Below are positions 8,766-17,449 of a stretch of DNA of 64,000 bases, one piece after another. Numbering within the stretch: position 1 is the first letter of the stretch; the number at the start of each line of letters is the position of its first letter. The stretch is from positions 124,001-188,000 of the forward strand of contig NZ_CP065534.1 of assembly GCF_015999465.1 (NCBI RefSeq). The letters run 5' to 3'. The notes beneath the pieces are model-generated. The model searched no databases, was not told where the DNA came from, and saw only the letters and a list, made by a program, of their open reading frames with translations. Both the position numbers and the translations under genes were made by a program. Origin of the DNA: Lonsdalea populi. Its GTDB lineage: Bacteria > Pseudomonadota > Gammaproteobacteria > Enterobacterales > Enterobacteriaceae.

Positions 8766-9573
8766 TGAATTAGAGCTGGTCTGGAAAAACATCAAAGATG
8801 AGGCGCGCAGTCTGGCCGACTGCGAACCCATGCTGGCCAGTTTTTTTCATGCGACGTTGCTGAAACACGAGAATCTGGGCAGCGCAATGAGCTACATGCT
8901 GGCAAACAAGCTGGCCAGTTCCACCATGCCCGCCATTGCCATTCGTGAAGTGCTGGAAGAGGCCTACGGGGCCGATCCTCAGATGATTGTCTCCGCCGCG
9001 CGCGACATTCAGGCCGTCTGCCTGCGCGATCCGGCGGTGGATAAATACTCTACGCCATTGCTCTACCTGAAAGGGTTTCACGCGCTGCAGGCCTACCGCA
9101 TCGGGCATTGGCTCTGGCAGCAGGATCGTCGGGCGCTGGCGGCCTACTTTCAAAATCAGATCTCCGTGTCCTTTGGGGTGGATATCCATCCTGCGGCGAG
9201 CATCGGCTGCGGCATCATGCTGGACCATGCGACCGGGATCGTCATCGGCGAGACCGCTATCGTGGAAAACGATGTGTCGATTCTTCAGTCGGTCACGCTG
9301 GGCGGAACCGGTAAAACGTCCGGCGATCGCCATCCTAAAATCCGTGAAGGGGTGATGATCGGCGCTGGCGCCAAAATTTTAGGAAATATTGAGGTAGGAC
9401 GTGGAGCCAAAATCGGCGCCGGTTCCGTGGTGCTGCAACCGGTTCCTCCTCATACCACCGCCGCCGGTGTGCCGGCGCGTATCGTGGGCCGACCTGAAAC
9501 AGATAAACCTTCCATGGATATGGATCAGTATTTCAACGGCGCTCACGGTTTTGAATACGGAGACGGCATTTGA
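8755..9573 (+). CDS. cysE: Serine O-acetyltransferase
   Basis: Acetylates L-serine with acetyl-CoA, the committed step of cysteine synthesis. The protein is 272 aa (E. coli 273). It has an N-terminal helical domain and a C-terminal left-handed beta-helix of hexapeptide repeats (GAGAKILGNIEVGRGAKIGAG). Catalytic pair: Asp in SFGVDIHPAA and His in MLDHATGIV. The tail ends in Ile (FEYGDGI), the residue that inserts into CysK in the cysteine synthase complex. The start MSNDELELVW, 13 codons after an in-frame upstream ATG, is fixed by homology and by GGAGGA eight bases before it. E. coli has trmL next; here it is missing. Confidence 0.98.
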   Translation: MSNDELELVWKNIKDEARSLADCEPMLASFFHATLLKHENLGSAMSYMLANKLASSTMPAIAIREVLEEAYGADPQMIVSAARDIQAVCLRDPAVDKYSTPLLYLKGFHALQAYRIGHWLWQQDRRALAAYFQNQISVSFGVDIHPAASIGCGIMLDHATGIVIGETAIVENDVSILQSVTLGGTGKTSGDRHPKIREGVMIGAGAKILGNIEVGRGAKIGAGSVVLQPVPPHTTAAGVPARIVGRPETDKPSMDMDQYFNGAHGFEYGDGI

Positions 9574-9797
9574 GCGCCGTCGATCTTGATGCTCTCAAGC
9601 GCTCTGGAATGAGGCGCACACTCGGGCGAAACGCTTTGCGTCGTCTGTCCTTGTGGTGTGATCTTCCTGAAGAGCGACGCAATTTTTCTGCCTGAGACCA
9701 TACGTATTATTTCTATTTTTCCCCATCGCCGCACCCTCTGAAAAGATACCGCCTTGACGGCGTCTACGCGCGTATTATGAGTGATTGAGAACAGGGT

Positions 9798-10214
9798 ATG
9801 TTGTTGAAATTAGCTGTACCTTCGCGGTGTTTACCCCTTTTGACCGTACTCTCGGCGCCTGTTATGGCTTCGGAGGTCGATTCCAATCATGTTTCCGCAA
9901 ATGTGAGTGAGCAGGAAACGACGGCATCGGAGACAGGGTTCTGGCAACGCGCCAAAACCACCCTGTCCACGACCTGGAACGCGTCGCAGTCCTACGACCT
10001 CTATGTGCCGGCGATTACCTGACACAACCGCTGGACTTACGATAAGGAAAATGCCGAGAGTTACAATGAGCGTCCGTGGGGCGCGGGCTTCGGCGTGTCT
10101 CGGCTGGATGAGGACGGCGACTGGCACGGCCTGTATCTGATGGCGTTCAAGGACTCATTTAACAAACGGGAGCCGATTGGGGGCTACGGCTACGAAAAAC
10201 GCTGGCAGCCGATG
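9798..10214 (+). pseudogene. pagP: Broken pagP (lipid A palmitoyltransferase)
   Basis: Reading from ATG 9798 gives a PagP-like protein: signal-like N-terminus, then FWQRAKTTLSTTW, YDLYVPAIT, then an in-frame TGA at 10020-10022 where PagP has Trp (TGG) just before the catalytic His. The same frame then continues with [35 protein letters not shown] and [12 protein letters not shown], and similarity stops. The remaining beta-barrel strands are absent. So there are two lesions: one nonsense base change and a 3' deletion. Functional PagP is an outer-membrane enzyme that palmitoylates lipid A and is often PhoPQ-controlled. No function is expected from this remnant. Confidence 0.9.
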
Positions 10215-10355
10215 GCAGTTCTAAGCCCTCAATGTGAAATGTGGCTGACGGTTGCGCTTTATTTGTTCGGTTGTCAACCATATTTATGAAAAATCGCGCG
10301 CTGAACTCATTTACAATAGCGGTTCCTGTTGAGTGCTATTTGAGCGAGTCACCCC

Positions 10356-11255
10356 GTGCCATTACTCATCGTAACGACAATTCTGTGGGCCTTTTCCTTC
10401 AGCCTGATTGGCGCATACCTGGCGGGTCACGTCGACAGCTGGTTTTCGGTGTTGATGCGCGTCGGGCTCGCCGCCCTGATCTTTCTGCCTTTCCTGCGCT
10501 GGCGGGGCTATGCGCCGCGAGCGCTGCTGCTTTATCTGCTGGTGGGCGCCTGCCAGCTGGGCATCATGTACCTGTTCGCTTTCCAGGCCTATCTCTATCT
10601 CACCGTGCCGGAGTTCCTGCTGTTTACCGTCATGACGCCGCTGTATGTGACGCTGATTTACGATCTGCTAAAGCGTGAGCCGCTGCGATGGGGCTACGCG
10701 CTCAGCGCCCTACTGGCCGTGGCGGGCGCGGCGGTGATTCGGTACGACGGCATCAGCGGACAGTTCTGGTGGGGCCTGATGCTGGTACAGGCGGCCAATA
10801 TCTTCTTCGCCGTCGGACAGGTCGGGTATAAGCGGCTGATGGAGGTCTATCCCATGCCGCAGCACAGCGCATTCTCGTGGTTCTATCTGGGGGCGCTGGG
10901 CGTCTCGGTGGTGGCCTGGCTGCTGTTCGGCAACGCGCACAAGCTGCCGACCACCCCGGTGCAGTGGGGTGTACTCGTATGGCTGGGCATTGGGGCTTCC
11001 GGGATGGGTTATTTCATGTGGAACTACGGCGCGACGCAGGTGGATGCCGGAACGCTGGGCATTATGAACAACTTTCACGTTCCGGCAGGCCTGCTGGTCA
11101 ATTTTGCGATTTGGCAGGAACGACCGCATTGGCCGAGCTTTTTCGTCGGCTCGGCCGTTATTCTGTCGTCGTTGTGGGTGCATCAGCGTTGGGTTGTGAT
11201 GCGTCCCGCACGAACGGCAGATGCGAACAGGCGTGCTGACGCGCCGAACGAATAA
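10356..11255 (+). CDS. bioP: Biotin transporter, EamA/DMT family (YigM)
   Basis: A 299 aa inner-membrane protein with about ten hydrophobic segments and two EamA repeats. Family-specific blocks include [36 protein letters not shown] and [17 protein letters not shown], near-identical to E. coli YigM, the high-affinity biotin importer. The start is a GTG at 10356. The neighbours metR and metE are the E. coli neighbours too. Its last 98 bp run over the 3' end of the convergent metR gene (11158-11255), so both coding ends are double-used. Confidence 0.95.
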   Translation: MPLLIVTTILWAFSFSLIGAYLAGHVDSWFSVLMRVGLAALIFLPFLRWRGYAPRALLLYLLVGACQLGIMYLFAFQAYLYLTVPEFLLFTVMTPLYVTLIYDLLKREPLRWGYALSALLAVAGAAVIRYDGISGQFWWGLMLVQAANIFFAVGQVGYKRLMEVYPMPQHSAFSWFYLGALGVSVVAWLLFGNAHKLPTTPVQWGVLVWLGIGASGMGYFMWNYGATQVDAGTLGIMNNFHVPAGLLVNFAIWQERPHWPSFFVGSAVILSSLWVHQRWVVMRPARTADANRRADAPNE

Positions 11256-12096
11256 AAGCATCAATCACCGGCTGACGCTGCTCGCCATCGCGCACGGCGG
11301 CGTACAGTCGGCTCCACAATCCTTTCCCCAGCGTTTTGGTGACGACCAGTCCCTGACGCTCGAAGCTTTCCACCACCCAGTGCGGCAGCGCGGCGATCCC
11401 CATATGGGCCGCCACCATTTGGATAAGCAGCAGCGTATTGTCTACACTCTTCAGCGCCGGGCTGACGCCCGCTGGCTGCAGGAAGTGACGCCAGATATCC
11501 AGGCGCTGGCGCTGCACGGGGTAGATCATCAGCGTTTCCTCACTGAGATCTTCCGGGTCGATCTGCGCTTTGGCCGCCAGCGGATGGTCGGGGGACAGCA
11601 CCAGCCGGACTTCGAAGTCGAACAACGGCGAATAGTGCAGGCCGCTGCGCGGCAAAATATCCGAAGTCATCACCAGATCCAGCGTTCCTTGCTGCAGAGC
11701 GGGCTGCGGGTCGAACGTGACGCCGGACTTGAAGTCCATGGCGACCTGCGGCCAGCTCTGATGAAAATTGTCCAGCGCCGGCGTCAGCCACTGAATGCAG
11801 CTGTGGCATTCAATGGCCAGACGCAGCGTGGCCTGGTGAGGCTCGTGGCAGGCCTGCAGCGCCTGCTGGATTTGCGGCAGCACCTGCTCCGCCAACTGCA
11901 GCAGGATGTCCCCTTGCGGAGTGAATCGCAGCGGTTGGCTCTTACGGACGAATAGCCGGAATCCTAAACGTTGTTCCAGATCGCTAAATTGATGCGATAA
12001 CGCGGATTGCGTTTGATGGAGCTGTGCGGCGGCGGCGGCTAACGATCCCGTATTGCGCAGCGCCAGCAGCGTCCGTAAGTGTTTAAGTTCGATCAT
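11158..12096 (-). CDS. metR: LysR-type regulator of methionine genes MetR
   Basis: A 312 aa LTTR (E. coli 317). The N-terminal winged helix is [20 protein letters not shown] with [19 protein letters not shown]; the effector domain follows. MetR activates metE and other Met genes with homocysteine as co-effector. It diverges from metE with a 104-bp shared control region, and its 3' end overlaps bioP antisense by 98 bp. Confidence 0.96.
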   Translation of the reverse strand: MIELKHLRTLLALRNTGSLAAAAAQLHQTQSALSHQFSDLEQRLGFRLFVRKSQPLRFTPQGDILLQLAEQVLPQIQQALQACHEPHQATLRLAIECHSCIQWLTPALDNFHQSWPQVAMDFKSGVTFDPQPALQQGTLDLVMTSDILPRSGLHYSPLFDFEVRLVLSPDHPLAAKAQIDPEDLSEETLMIYPVQRQRLDIWRHFLQPAGVSPALKSVDNTLLLIQMVAAHMGIAALPHWVVESFERQGLVVTKTLGKGLWSRLYAAVRDGEQRQPVIDAFIRSARQHACSHLPFVRDASQPNADAPTTTTE

Positions 12097-12104
12097 GAGA
12101 GTCC

Positions 12105-12121
12105 TTCACAGTGACAGTGAA
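12105..12121. promoter_or_regulatory. Inverted repeat in metR-metE control region
   Basis: TTCACAGTGACAGTGAA: arms TTCAC and GTGAA around 7 bases, lying 8 nt upstream of the metR start codon. It is not the textbook MetR order (TGAA-N5-TTCA), so I do not name a binding protein. On the minus strand its right arm merges into the metR ribosome binding site GAAGGA. Confidence 0.35.
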
Positions 12122-12160
12122 TAAATTGCGCTTGTGCTGACTACACTACCTGCGGATTAT

Positions 12161-12184
12161 GGATGTGTAAACATCTGGACGGCT
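12161..12184 (+). promoter_or_regulatory. Tandem MetJ boxes upstream of metE
   Basis: Three adjoining 8-mers resemble the MetJ consensus AGACGTCT: GGATGTGT (5/8), AAACATCT (6/8) and GGACGGCT (6/8). They end 16 bp before the metE ATG. Tandem weak boxes are how MetJ-SAM repressor arrays look in enterobacteria, and metE is a known MetJ target. Confidence 0.65.
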
Positions 12185-12200
12185 AAATGGGAATTCAAGC

Positions 12201-14468
12201 ATGGCAATTGTAAATCATACTCTCGGTTTTCCTCGCGTCGGTTTGCGTCGTGAGCTGAAAAAAGCACAGGAAAGCTATTGGGCAGGGAACATCACCCAGG
12301 AAGAACTGCTGGCCGTGGGCCGCGATCTGCGCGCCCGCCACTGGCAACAACAAAAGGATGCCGGCGTGGACCTGCTGCCGGTGGGCGATTTTGCCTGGTA
12401 CGATCATGTATTAACCACCAGTCTGCTGCTCGGCAACGTGCCGGCGCGTCACCGGAACGCGAATGGTTCTGTCGATCTGGATACGCTGTTCCGCATCGGC
12501 CGTGGTCGTGCGCCAACCGGGGAACCGGCTGCTGCAGCGGAAATGACCAAGTGGTTCAATACCAACTACCACTACATGGTGCCTGAATTTACCCGGGGTC
12601 AGCGTTTCAAACTGACCTGGACGCAACTGCTGGATGAAGTCGATGAAGCGCTGGCGCTGGGTCATAAAGTCAAACCCGTCCTGTTGGGACCGGTTTCCTA
12701 TCTGTGGCTGGGTAAAGTGAAAGGCGAGGCGTTTGATCGCCTGTCGCTGCTGAACGATATCCTGCCGGTATACAAGCAGGTTCTGGGCGAACTGGCGAAA
12801 CGCGGCATTGAATGGGTACAAATCGACGAGCCGGCGCTGGCGCTGGAACTCGAAGACAAATGGCTGTCGGCGTTCAAACCAGCCTACGATGCGCTGCAGG
12901 GTCCGGTGAAACTGCTGCTGACCACCTATTTTGATAGCATCGGCCAGAATCTGGATACCATAAAGGCGCTGCCGGTTCAGGGGCTGCACGTTGACCTGGT
13001 GCACGGCAAAGACGACGCCGCTGCGCTGAACGCTCAGCTACCGGCGGATTGGGTGCTGTCTCTCGGCGTGATCAACGGCCGTAACGTCTGGCGTGCGGAC
13101 CTCAGCGCCTGGTACGAACGTCTGCAGCCGCTGGTTGGGAAACGTGCGTTGTGGATCGGTAGCTCTTGCTCGCTTTTGCATAGCCCCATCGACCTGAGCG
13201 TAGAAACGCGTCTCGACGATGAAGTGAAAAGCTGGTTCGCCTTCGCGCTGCAAAAATGCAGTGAACTGTCACTGTTGACCACCGCGCTGAACAGCAGCGA
13301 CGGTAAGCCGCTGGAAGTTTACAGCGCGCCGATCCGCGCTCGCCGCACTTCAACCCGCGTACACAATGCGGCGGTGGAAAAACGTCTGGCCGCCATTGTG
13401 GCGAAAGATAGTCAGCGTCAGCATCCTTATCCAGAGCGTGCTGAAGCCCAACGCGCCCGCTTCCGACTGCCGTCATGGCCGACGACGACCATCGGTTCAT
13501 TCCCGCAAACCACCGAAATCCGCAGCCTGCGTCTGGACTTCAAACAGGGGCGCCTGGATGGTCAGCACTATCGGACGGGAATTGCCGAGCACATCAAACA
13601 GGCGATCACCGAGCAAGAGCGCCTGGATCTGGATGTTCTGGTGCACGGTGAAGCCGAGCGTAACGACATGGTCGAGTATTTCGGGGAACATTTGGACGGT
13701 TTCGTCTTTACGCAGAACGGTTGGGTACAGAGCTACGGCTCCCGCTGCGTGAAACCGCCAGTCATTATCGGTGACATCAGCCGCCCGGAACCGATCACCG
13801 TCGAGTGGGCGAAGTACGCGCAGTCCTTAACCAGCAAGCCGGTGAAAGGCATGCTGACCGGTCCTGTGACCATCCTGTGCTGGTCATTCCCGCGTGAAGA
13901 CGTCAGCCGTGAAACCATCGCCAAGCAGATTGCGTTGGCGCTGCGTGACGAAGTCGAAGATTTGGAAAAAGCCGGCATCGGCATCATCCAGATCGACGAA
14001 CCGGCGCTGCGCGAAGGTTTGCCGCTGCATCGCTCCGACTGGAAAGCCTATCTGGAATGGGCCGTGGAAGCGTTCCGTCTGAATGCCGCGATTGCTCAGG
14101 ACGACACGCAGATCCACACCCATATGTGCTACTGCGAGTTCAACGACATCATGGATTCCATCGCTGCGCTGGATGCCGATGTGATTACCATCGAAACCTC
14201 GCGTTCCGACATGGAGCTGCTGGAGTCGTTCGAAGAGTTCGAATATCCGAACGAAATCGGCCCCGGCGTCTACGACATTCATTCGCCGAACGTCCCAAGC
14301 GTGGAATGGATTGAGGCGCTGCTGCGCAAGGCGGCGGAATACGTCCCTGCCGACCGTCTGTGGGTGAACCCGGACTGCGGTCTGAAAACCCGCGGTTGGC
14401 CGGAAACGCGTCAATCACTGGCCAACATGGTGCAGGCGGCCAAACGTCTGCGTGAAACGCAGGCCTGA
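12201..14468 (+). CDS. metE: Cobalamin-independent methionine synthase
   Basis: Transfers the methyl of 5-methyltetrahydropteroyltriglutamate to homocysteine without B12. The protein is 755 aa (E. coli 753). It has two related TIM barrels: the N-terminal half opens [20 protein letters not shown]; the C-terminal catalytic half has TTIGSFPQT and zinc ligands in HTHMCYCEF (His, Cys), the late Glu/Cys pair including [11 protein letters not shown]. Divergent from metR, which activates it; MetJ boxes lie just upstream. In E. coli dlhH follows; here an unrelated accessory locus does. Confidence 0.99.
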   Translation: MAIVNHTLGFPRVGLRRELKKAQESYWAGNITQEELLAVGRDLRARHWQQQKDAGVDLLPVGDFAWYDHVLTTSLLLGNVPARHRNANGSVDLDTLFRIGRGRAPTGEPAAAAEMTKWFNTNYHYMVPEFTRGQRFKLTWTQLLDEVDEALALGHKVKPVLLGPVSYLWLGKVKGEAFDRLSLLNDILPVYKQVLGELAKRGIEWVQIDEPALALELEDKWLSAFKPAYDALQGPVKLLLTTYFDSIGQNLDTIKALPVQGLHVDLVHGKDDAAALNAQLPADWVLSLGVINGRNVWRADLSAWYERLQPLVGKRALWIGSSCSLLHSPIDLSVETRLDDEVKSWFAFALQKCSELSLLTTALNSSDGKPLEVYSAPIRARRTSTRVHNAAVEKRLAAIVAKDSQRQHPYPERAEAQRARFRLPSWPTTTIGSFPQTTEIRSLRLDFKQGRLDGQHYRTGIAEHIKQAITEQERLDLDVLVHGEAERNDMVEYFGEHLDGFVFTQNGWVQSYGSRCVKPPVIIGDISRPEPITVEWAKYAQSLTSKPVKGMLTGPVTILCWSFPREDVSRETIAKQIALALRDEVEDLEKAGIGIIQIDEPALREGLPLHRSDWKAYLEWAVEAFRLNAAIAQDDTQIHTHMCYCEFNDIMDSIAALDADVITIETSRSDMELLESFEEFEYPNEIGPGVYDIHSPNVPSVEWIEALLRKAAEYVPADRLWVNPDCGLKTRGWPETRQSLANMVQAAKRLRETQA

Positions 14469-14538
14469 TAGCCGACGAGAGAGCCGTCCGTCAGTGTCCC
14501 GGTGTTTTGCCGGGACGCATCAGTCGCCAGCATGTCTC

Positions 14539-14569
14539 AACGGGGGAACGATCGTTTCCCCGTTTTTTT
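14539..14569 (+). terminator. Rho-independent terminator after metE
   Basis: Stem AACGGGGGAACG/CGTTTCCCCGTT (one bulge) followed by seven T. A second small GC hairpin, GTCCCGG-loop-CCGGGAC, lies just before it at 14496-14516. Confidence 0.85.
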
Positions 14570-14832
14570 ATTTCGTGTCCTGACCGTTCAGTTCGCATTT
14601 TCCCCATCCGTCCCGGCGATCTTATTTAACCATCATGTTTTTAGCGCCTGGTGCGGCGTTCAGGCGAACGCCAGGTCATCTGCCTATTTCACCGAATTCA
14701 GCCGCCGCTGTTAACACGGCGGCGTGGCGCGTGGGTCGCTATCGTGAAGGCGTTGGCTGTTCGGTGGGCTTCTTCGCTTTTGGCATGTCTTCGCTGGACA
14801 AAAGGATCTTCGCCGTCTGAAAACGCTATTGG
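14570..14832. other. Intergenic stretch without a recognisable gene
   Basis: Between the metE terminator and the GntR gene end (gap 14469-14832). A 61-codon open frame at 14635-14820 has no recognisable motif and no clear ribosome binding site. It occupies the place where E. coli has dlhH (ysgA); I see no dlhH similarity in it. Confidence 0.4.
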
Positions 14833-15843
14833 TCAACTGAGGCGGTGGAGATAGGGGGGGAGCGTGGGTTCCGGGAGTACGGACAGGACCTTCAGCTTTT
14901 TCAGCGTTCGATTTTGAGCATTCGCCAGATGCTCATCCAGCGTCTGCGCCGCGAGGTCCCAGCGCCCTTCTAACAGTTGTTCATAGATAACCTGATGCTC
15001 ATTCACCATGGCGTCATCAACGGGCAGTGAAAGTGTTTCATGGAAGATGCGCGCGATAGTCAGGGTGGAGTGACTTTGCCGAAGAATATCGACCAGCGTG
15101 CGGTTGCCCGCAAACTCGAGACTGAGCAGATGAAGATCGTCTTCAACCTGCTCAAGTTCGGCTCCCGTGCTGACCTTGCTGGTTCGAATGCGTTCAATAT
15201 GCGTCAGGCTGGCTTCGATGTGTTCTGGAGGGATACGCGGCCCGGCCCGCCGCAGCGCTGTGGGTTCAAGACTGGCCCGAACTTCGTAATGCTCGCGAAT
15301 TTCACGGGCGGTTAGCGGCCCGGCCAGCCATTGGGAATAGGGCTCTTTCTCGACCAGACCGCGATCGCGCAGCCGCATCAGGCTTTCGCGGATGACGTTG
15401 CGGCTAACGTGGTAAAACTCAGCTGCTCTGGCCTCGTTAAGCTGGTAATGACCAAAGACCATACAGGTGGACAGCGCTACATGCAGGTCGCTGAGCACTT
15501 TTTCACCGGTGCTGCGTGTGTCCACCAGCTCTTGCTGCTGATCAAACCCAAGCATGGTGCGGTTGAGCGGCATACGAACAGGCTCGATTTCCGGGTCTTC
15601 TGACGCCACGATGAAGCCACGGCCTTCGAAGCGACTGATCAACCCTTCTTCATGCAACAGTCCGAGAGCCCGGCGGACGGGAACACGGCTGGTACCGAAC
15701 AATTCGGCTAGCGGTCCTTCCAGCATAACCAATCCGACAGGCAACGTTTTTGCTTTGATGGCCTGCTGCAATACCTGATGGATCATTTCGTAACGTGCTG
15801 TGCCGCGAATGTCCGGCTTTTTATCATCGTGTGTAGTTAACAT
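14833..15843 (-). CDS. GntR/FCD-type regulator with two winged-helix domains
   Basis: A 336 aa transcription factor with an unusual layout. Residues about 15-80 form one GntR winged helix (LAELFGTSRVPVRRALGLLHEEGLI, GRGFIVA). A second, more worn one follows at about 115-175 (ARAAEFYHVSRNVIRESLMRLRDRGLV). The C-terminal FCD effector domain then carries typical helices with REHYEVRASLEP and a late ANEHQ-like MVNEHQVIYEQLLEG. Ordinary FCD regulators are about 230-250 aa with one HTH. Upstream, divergent, stand an SDR dehydrogenase and a solute-binding protein that it probably controls. The ligand is unknown. Confidence 0.85.
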   Translation of the reverse strand: MLTTHDDKKPDIRGTARYEMIHQVLQQAIKAKTLPVGLVMLEGPLAELFGTSRVPVRRALGLLHEEGLISRFEGRGFIVASEDPEIEPVRMPLNRTMLGFDQQQELVDTRSTGEKVLSDLHVALSTCMVFGHYQLNEARAAEFYHVSRNVIRESLMRLRDRGLVEKEPYSQWLAGPLTAREIREHYEVRASLEPTALRRAGPRIPPEHIEASLTHIERIRTSKVSTGAELEQVEDDLHLLSLEFAGNRTLVDILRQSHSTLTIARIFHETLSLPVDDAMVNEHQVIYEQLLEGRWDLAAQTLDEHLANAQNRTLKKLKVLSVLPEPTLPPYLHRLS

Positions 15844-16258
15844 CCTTTATGACATCGTCTCCTGCCATGCGTATGCCGTCATTATTGCACACCTCTACGG
15901 CGATGTGCGTGACTGATAGCGGTTGATGAAGAGGTTGTCTGGGCAATACAGACCCTATAATGGATGCTTTAATATTAAGATACGTTTATGGCTAACACTC
16001 ATTCTGTCAGTGAGCTTTCGGGTAGAGATGTTGGTATGTGACCTTTTTTTAAGCGGCGTCGATACATCTATCTACTATTTTTGCTGTTGGCGATAACCTT
16101 TTATTTTTTGTTGTCTCAGTCGCCCATTTATCTGACGAAGAGTCATTGGTTCATTTGATATTTTCACCCGGCTGGCCTTGGCTGGTTCTCTGTGCCGGGA
16201 CAGCGTTTTTTATGATTGACGACGGCCCATTCACATCGGCCGGATTAGGGAGAATAGG
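15844..16258. other. Intergenic control region with a hydrophobic coding relic
   Basis: A 415-bp gap between the divergent GntR and SDR genes. It must hold their promoters; none is convincing by eye. Around 16051-16158 one frame reads KRRRYIYLLFLLLAITFYFL, ending at a TGA (16156-16158), with an upstream ATG immediately followed by TGA. That looks like the N-terminal anchor of a lost membrane protein, or chance. Confidence 0.35.
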
Positions 16259-17005
16259 ATGTCATTACAGGGTAAACGCATTGTTATCAGCGGCGCAGCC
16301 AGCGGTATCGGCTCCGCTATCGCTGAACTTTTCTCACACAACGGGCCGCGTCTATTGTTGTCCGATCGCGATGCGGGAGGACTGGAACACGTCGTCGAGC
16401 GCTGTCGCCAACGCGGGGTTGAATGCCATGGCAGCATTGTGGATGTCGGCACGCCGTCGGGTGCGCAGCAAAGCGTTGACGACTGCATCCGGCACTACGG
16501 CGGTATTGATGTACTGGTCAACAATGCGGGGCGGTTGACGCAGTCACTTTGTGAAGCGATTACGCTGGAGATGTGGGAGGAAATGATGGCGGTAGACCTG
16601 CGCAGCGTATTTATCTCTTCCCAGCGGGCGCTGCCGTGGATGCGGCGCCAGCGCTGGGGGCGCATCATCAACATCGCCTCTCAGCTGGGTATCAAAGGAG
16701 GGGCCGAGCTGTGCCACTATGCGGCGGCGAAAGCCGGCGTCATTGGATTCACCAAGTCGCTGGCGCTGGAGATGGCTCCGCACAACGTATTGGTCAACGC
16801 CATTGCTCCCGGCCCGATCGCGACGCCGATGATTGACGGCATCAGTAGCGACTGGAAAAAAGCCAAAGCCACGGAGCTGCCGTTAGGACGGTTTGGCAAG
16901 GCTGACGAGGTCGCACCGGCCGCGCTGCTGCTGGCCAGCGATCCTGGCGGCAACCTCTTTGTCGGTCAAACGCTGGGGCCGAATTCCGGCGATGTTATGC
17001 CATGA
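16259..17005 (+). CDS. SDR-family NAD(P)-dependent dehydrogenase
   Basis: A 248 aa classical short-chain dehydrogenase. The cofactor motif is GAASGIG at residues 12-18; NNAG at 88-91; the catalytic Ser141, Tyr154 and Lys158 sit in NIASQLG and YAAAK. The substrate cannot be read from sequence; sugar or hydroxy-acid oxidation would fit a GntR-controlled catabolic locus. A ribosome binding site AGGGAG precedes ATG 16259. The stop TGA overlaps the start of a truncated small ORF, suggesting this was the first gene of a longer operon. Confidence 0.88.
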   Translation: MSLQGKRIVISGAASGIGSAIAELFSHNGPRLLLSDRDAGGLEHVVERCRQRGVECHGSIVDVGTPSGAQQSVDDCIRHYGGIDVLVNNAGRLTQSLCEAITLEMWEEMMAVDLRSVFISSQRALPWMRRQRWGRIINIASQLGIKGGAELCHYAAAKAGVIGFTKSLALEMAPHNVLVNAIAPGPIATPMIDGISSDWKKAKATELPLGRFGKADEVAPAALLLASDPGGNLFVGQTLGPNSGDVMP

Positions 17006-17103
17006 CCCACAAAATGCCGGCGTTGGGTTTGAGCGAAGATCCTGAACGCCGCCAACTGCGGTTGGTTGACGATTGCGGTATCGTCGATTCTGGACAATGG
17101 TGA
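17002..17103 (+). pseudogene. 33-codon relic of a gene translationally coupled to the SDR
   Basis: Starts with ATGA overlapping the SDR stop and reads MTHKMPALGLSEDPERRQL then LVDDCGIVDSGQW before a stop. The 4-base overlap is typical of a true operon neighbour, and the composition looks like the N-terminus of a real protein. The body is missing. Parent family not recognised. Confidence 0.4.
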
Positions 17104-17449
17104 CGCAATAACGTGCTCACACGCCCGCACAAATTGGCGCGAGCGCGCCAGAATTTATGGCAACACGAGGGTTCTCAGGACGGTTTAACGGTTCGCCCGT
17201 GGAGGAGATGTTGGCATGGTCCACCTCAATTAAGCTTGGAGGGTATTATTATCGTGAAAAAAATGCACCTCCCCATCGCTCTTCGGGGATCTCTTCGCTT
17301 TTCTCCCCGTCAGCACGTCGGCAAACCGCCGGTGACATGCCTGCGCCCTTGCGGCGAGGAAACATCATGAGTCGGGAGATTCGCATTTCAGGACGCGAAA
17401 GCGTCAGTAGGCGCTTTCAGACGCCATTGATCATGACAAGCGGCGGGCA
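17104..17449 (+). other. Eroded coding DNA between the SDR relic and the solute-binding protein
   Basis: No intact gene. One frame is open from ATG 17157 for 98 codons to a TGA at 17451; its end, from ATG 17367, reads MSREIRISGRESVSRRFQ. That contains SRRF, like a Tat signal core, but lies in a different frame from the binding-protein gene at 17450. The stretch looks like deletion scar tissue, possibly including the lost export signal of that protein. No match recognised for the rest. Confidence 0.35.

Noticed and set aside
12105-12121. MetR operator call for the palindrome upstream of metR
   Set aside because: The half-site order is TTCA...TGAA, opposite to the MetR consensus, so it is listed only as an inverted repeat.
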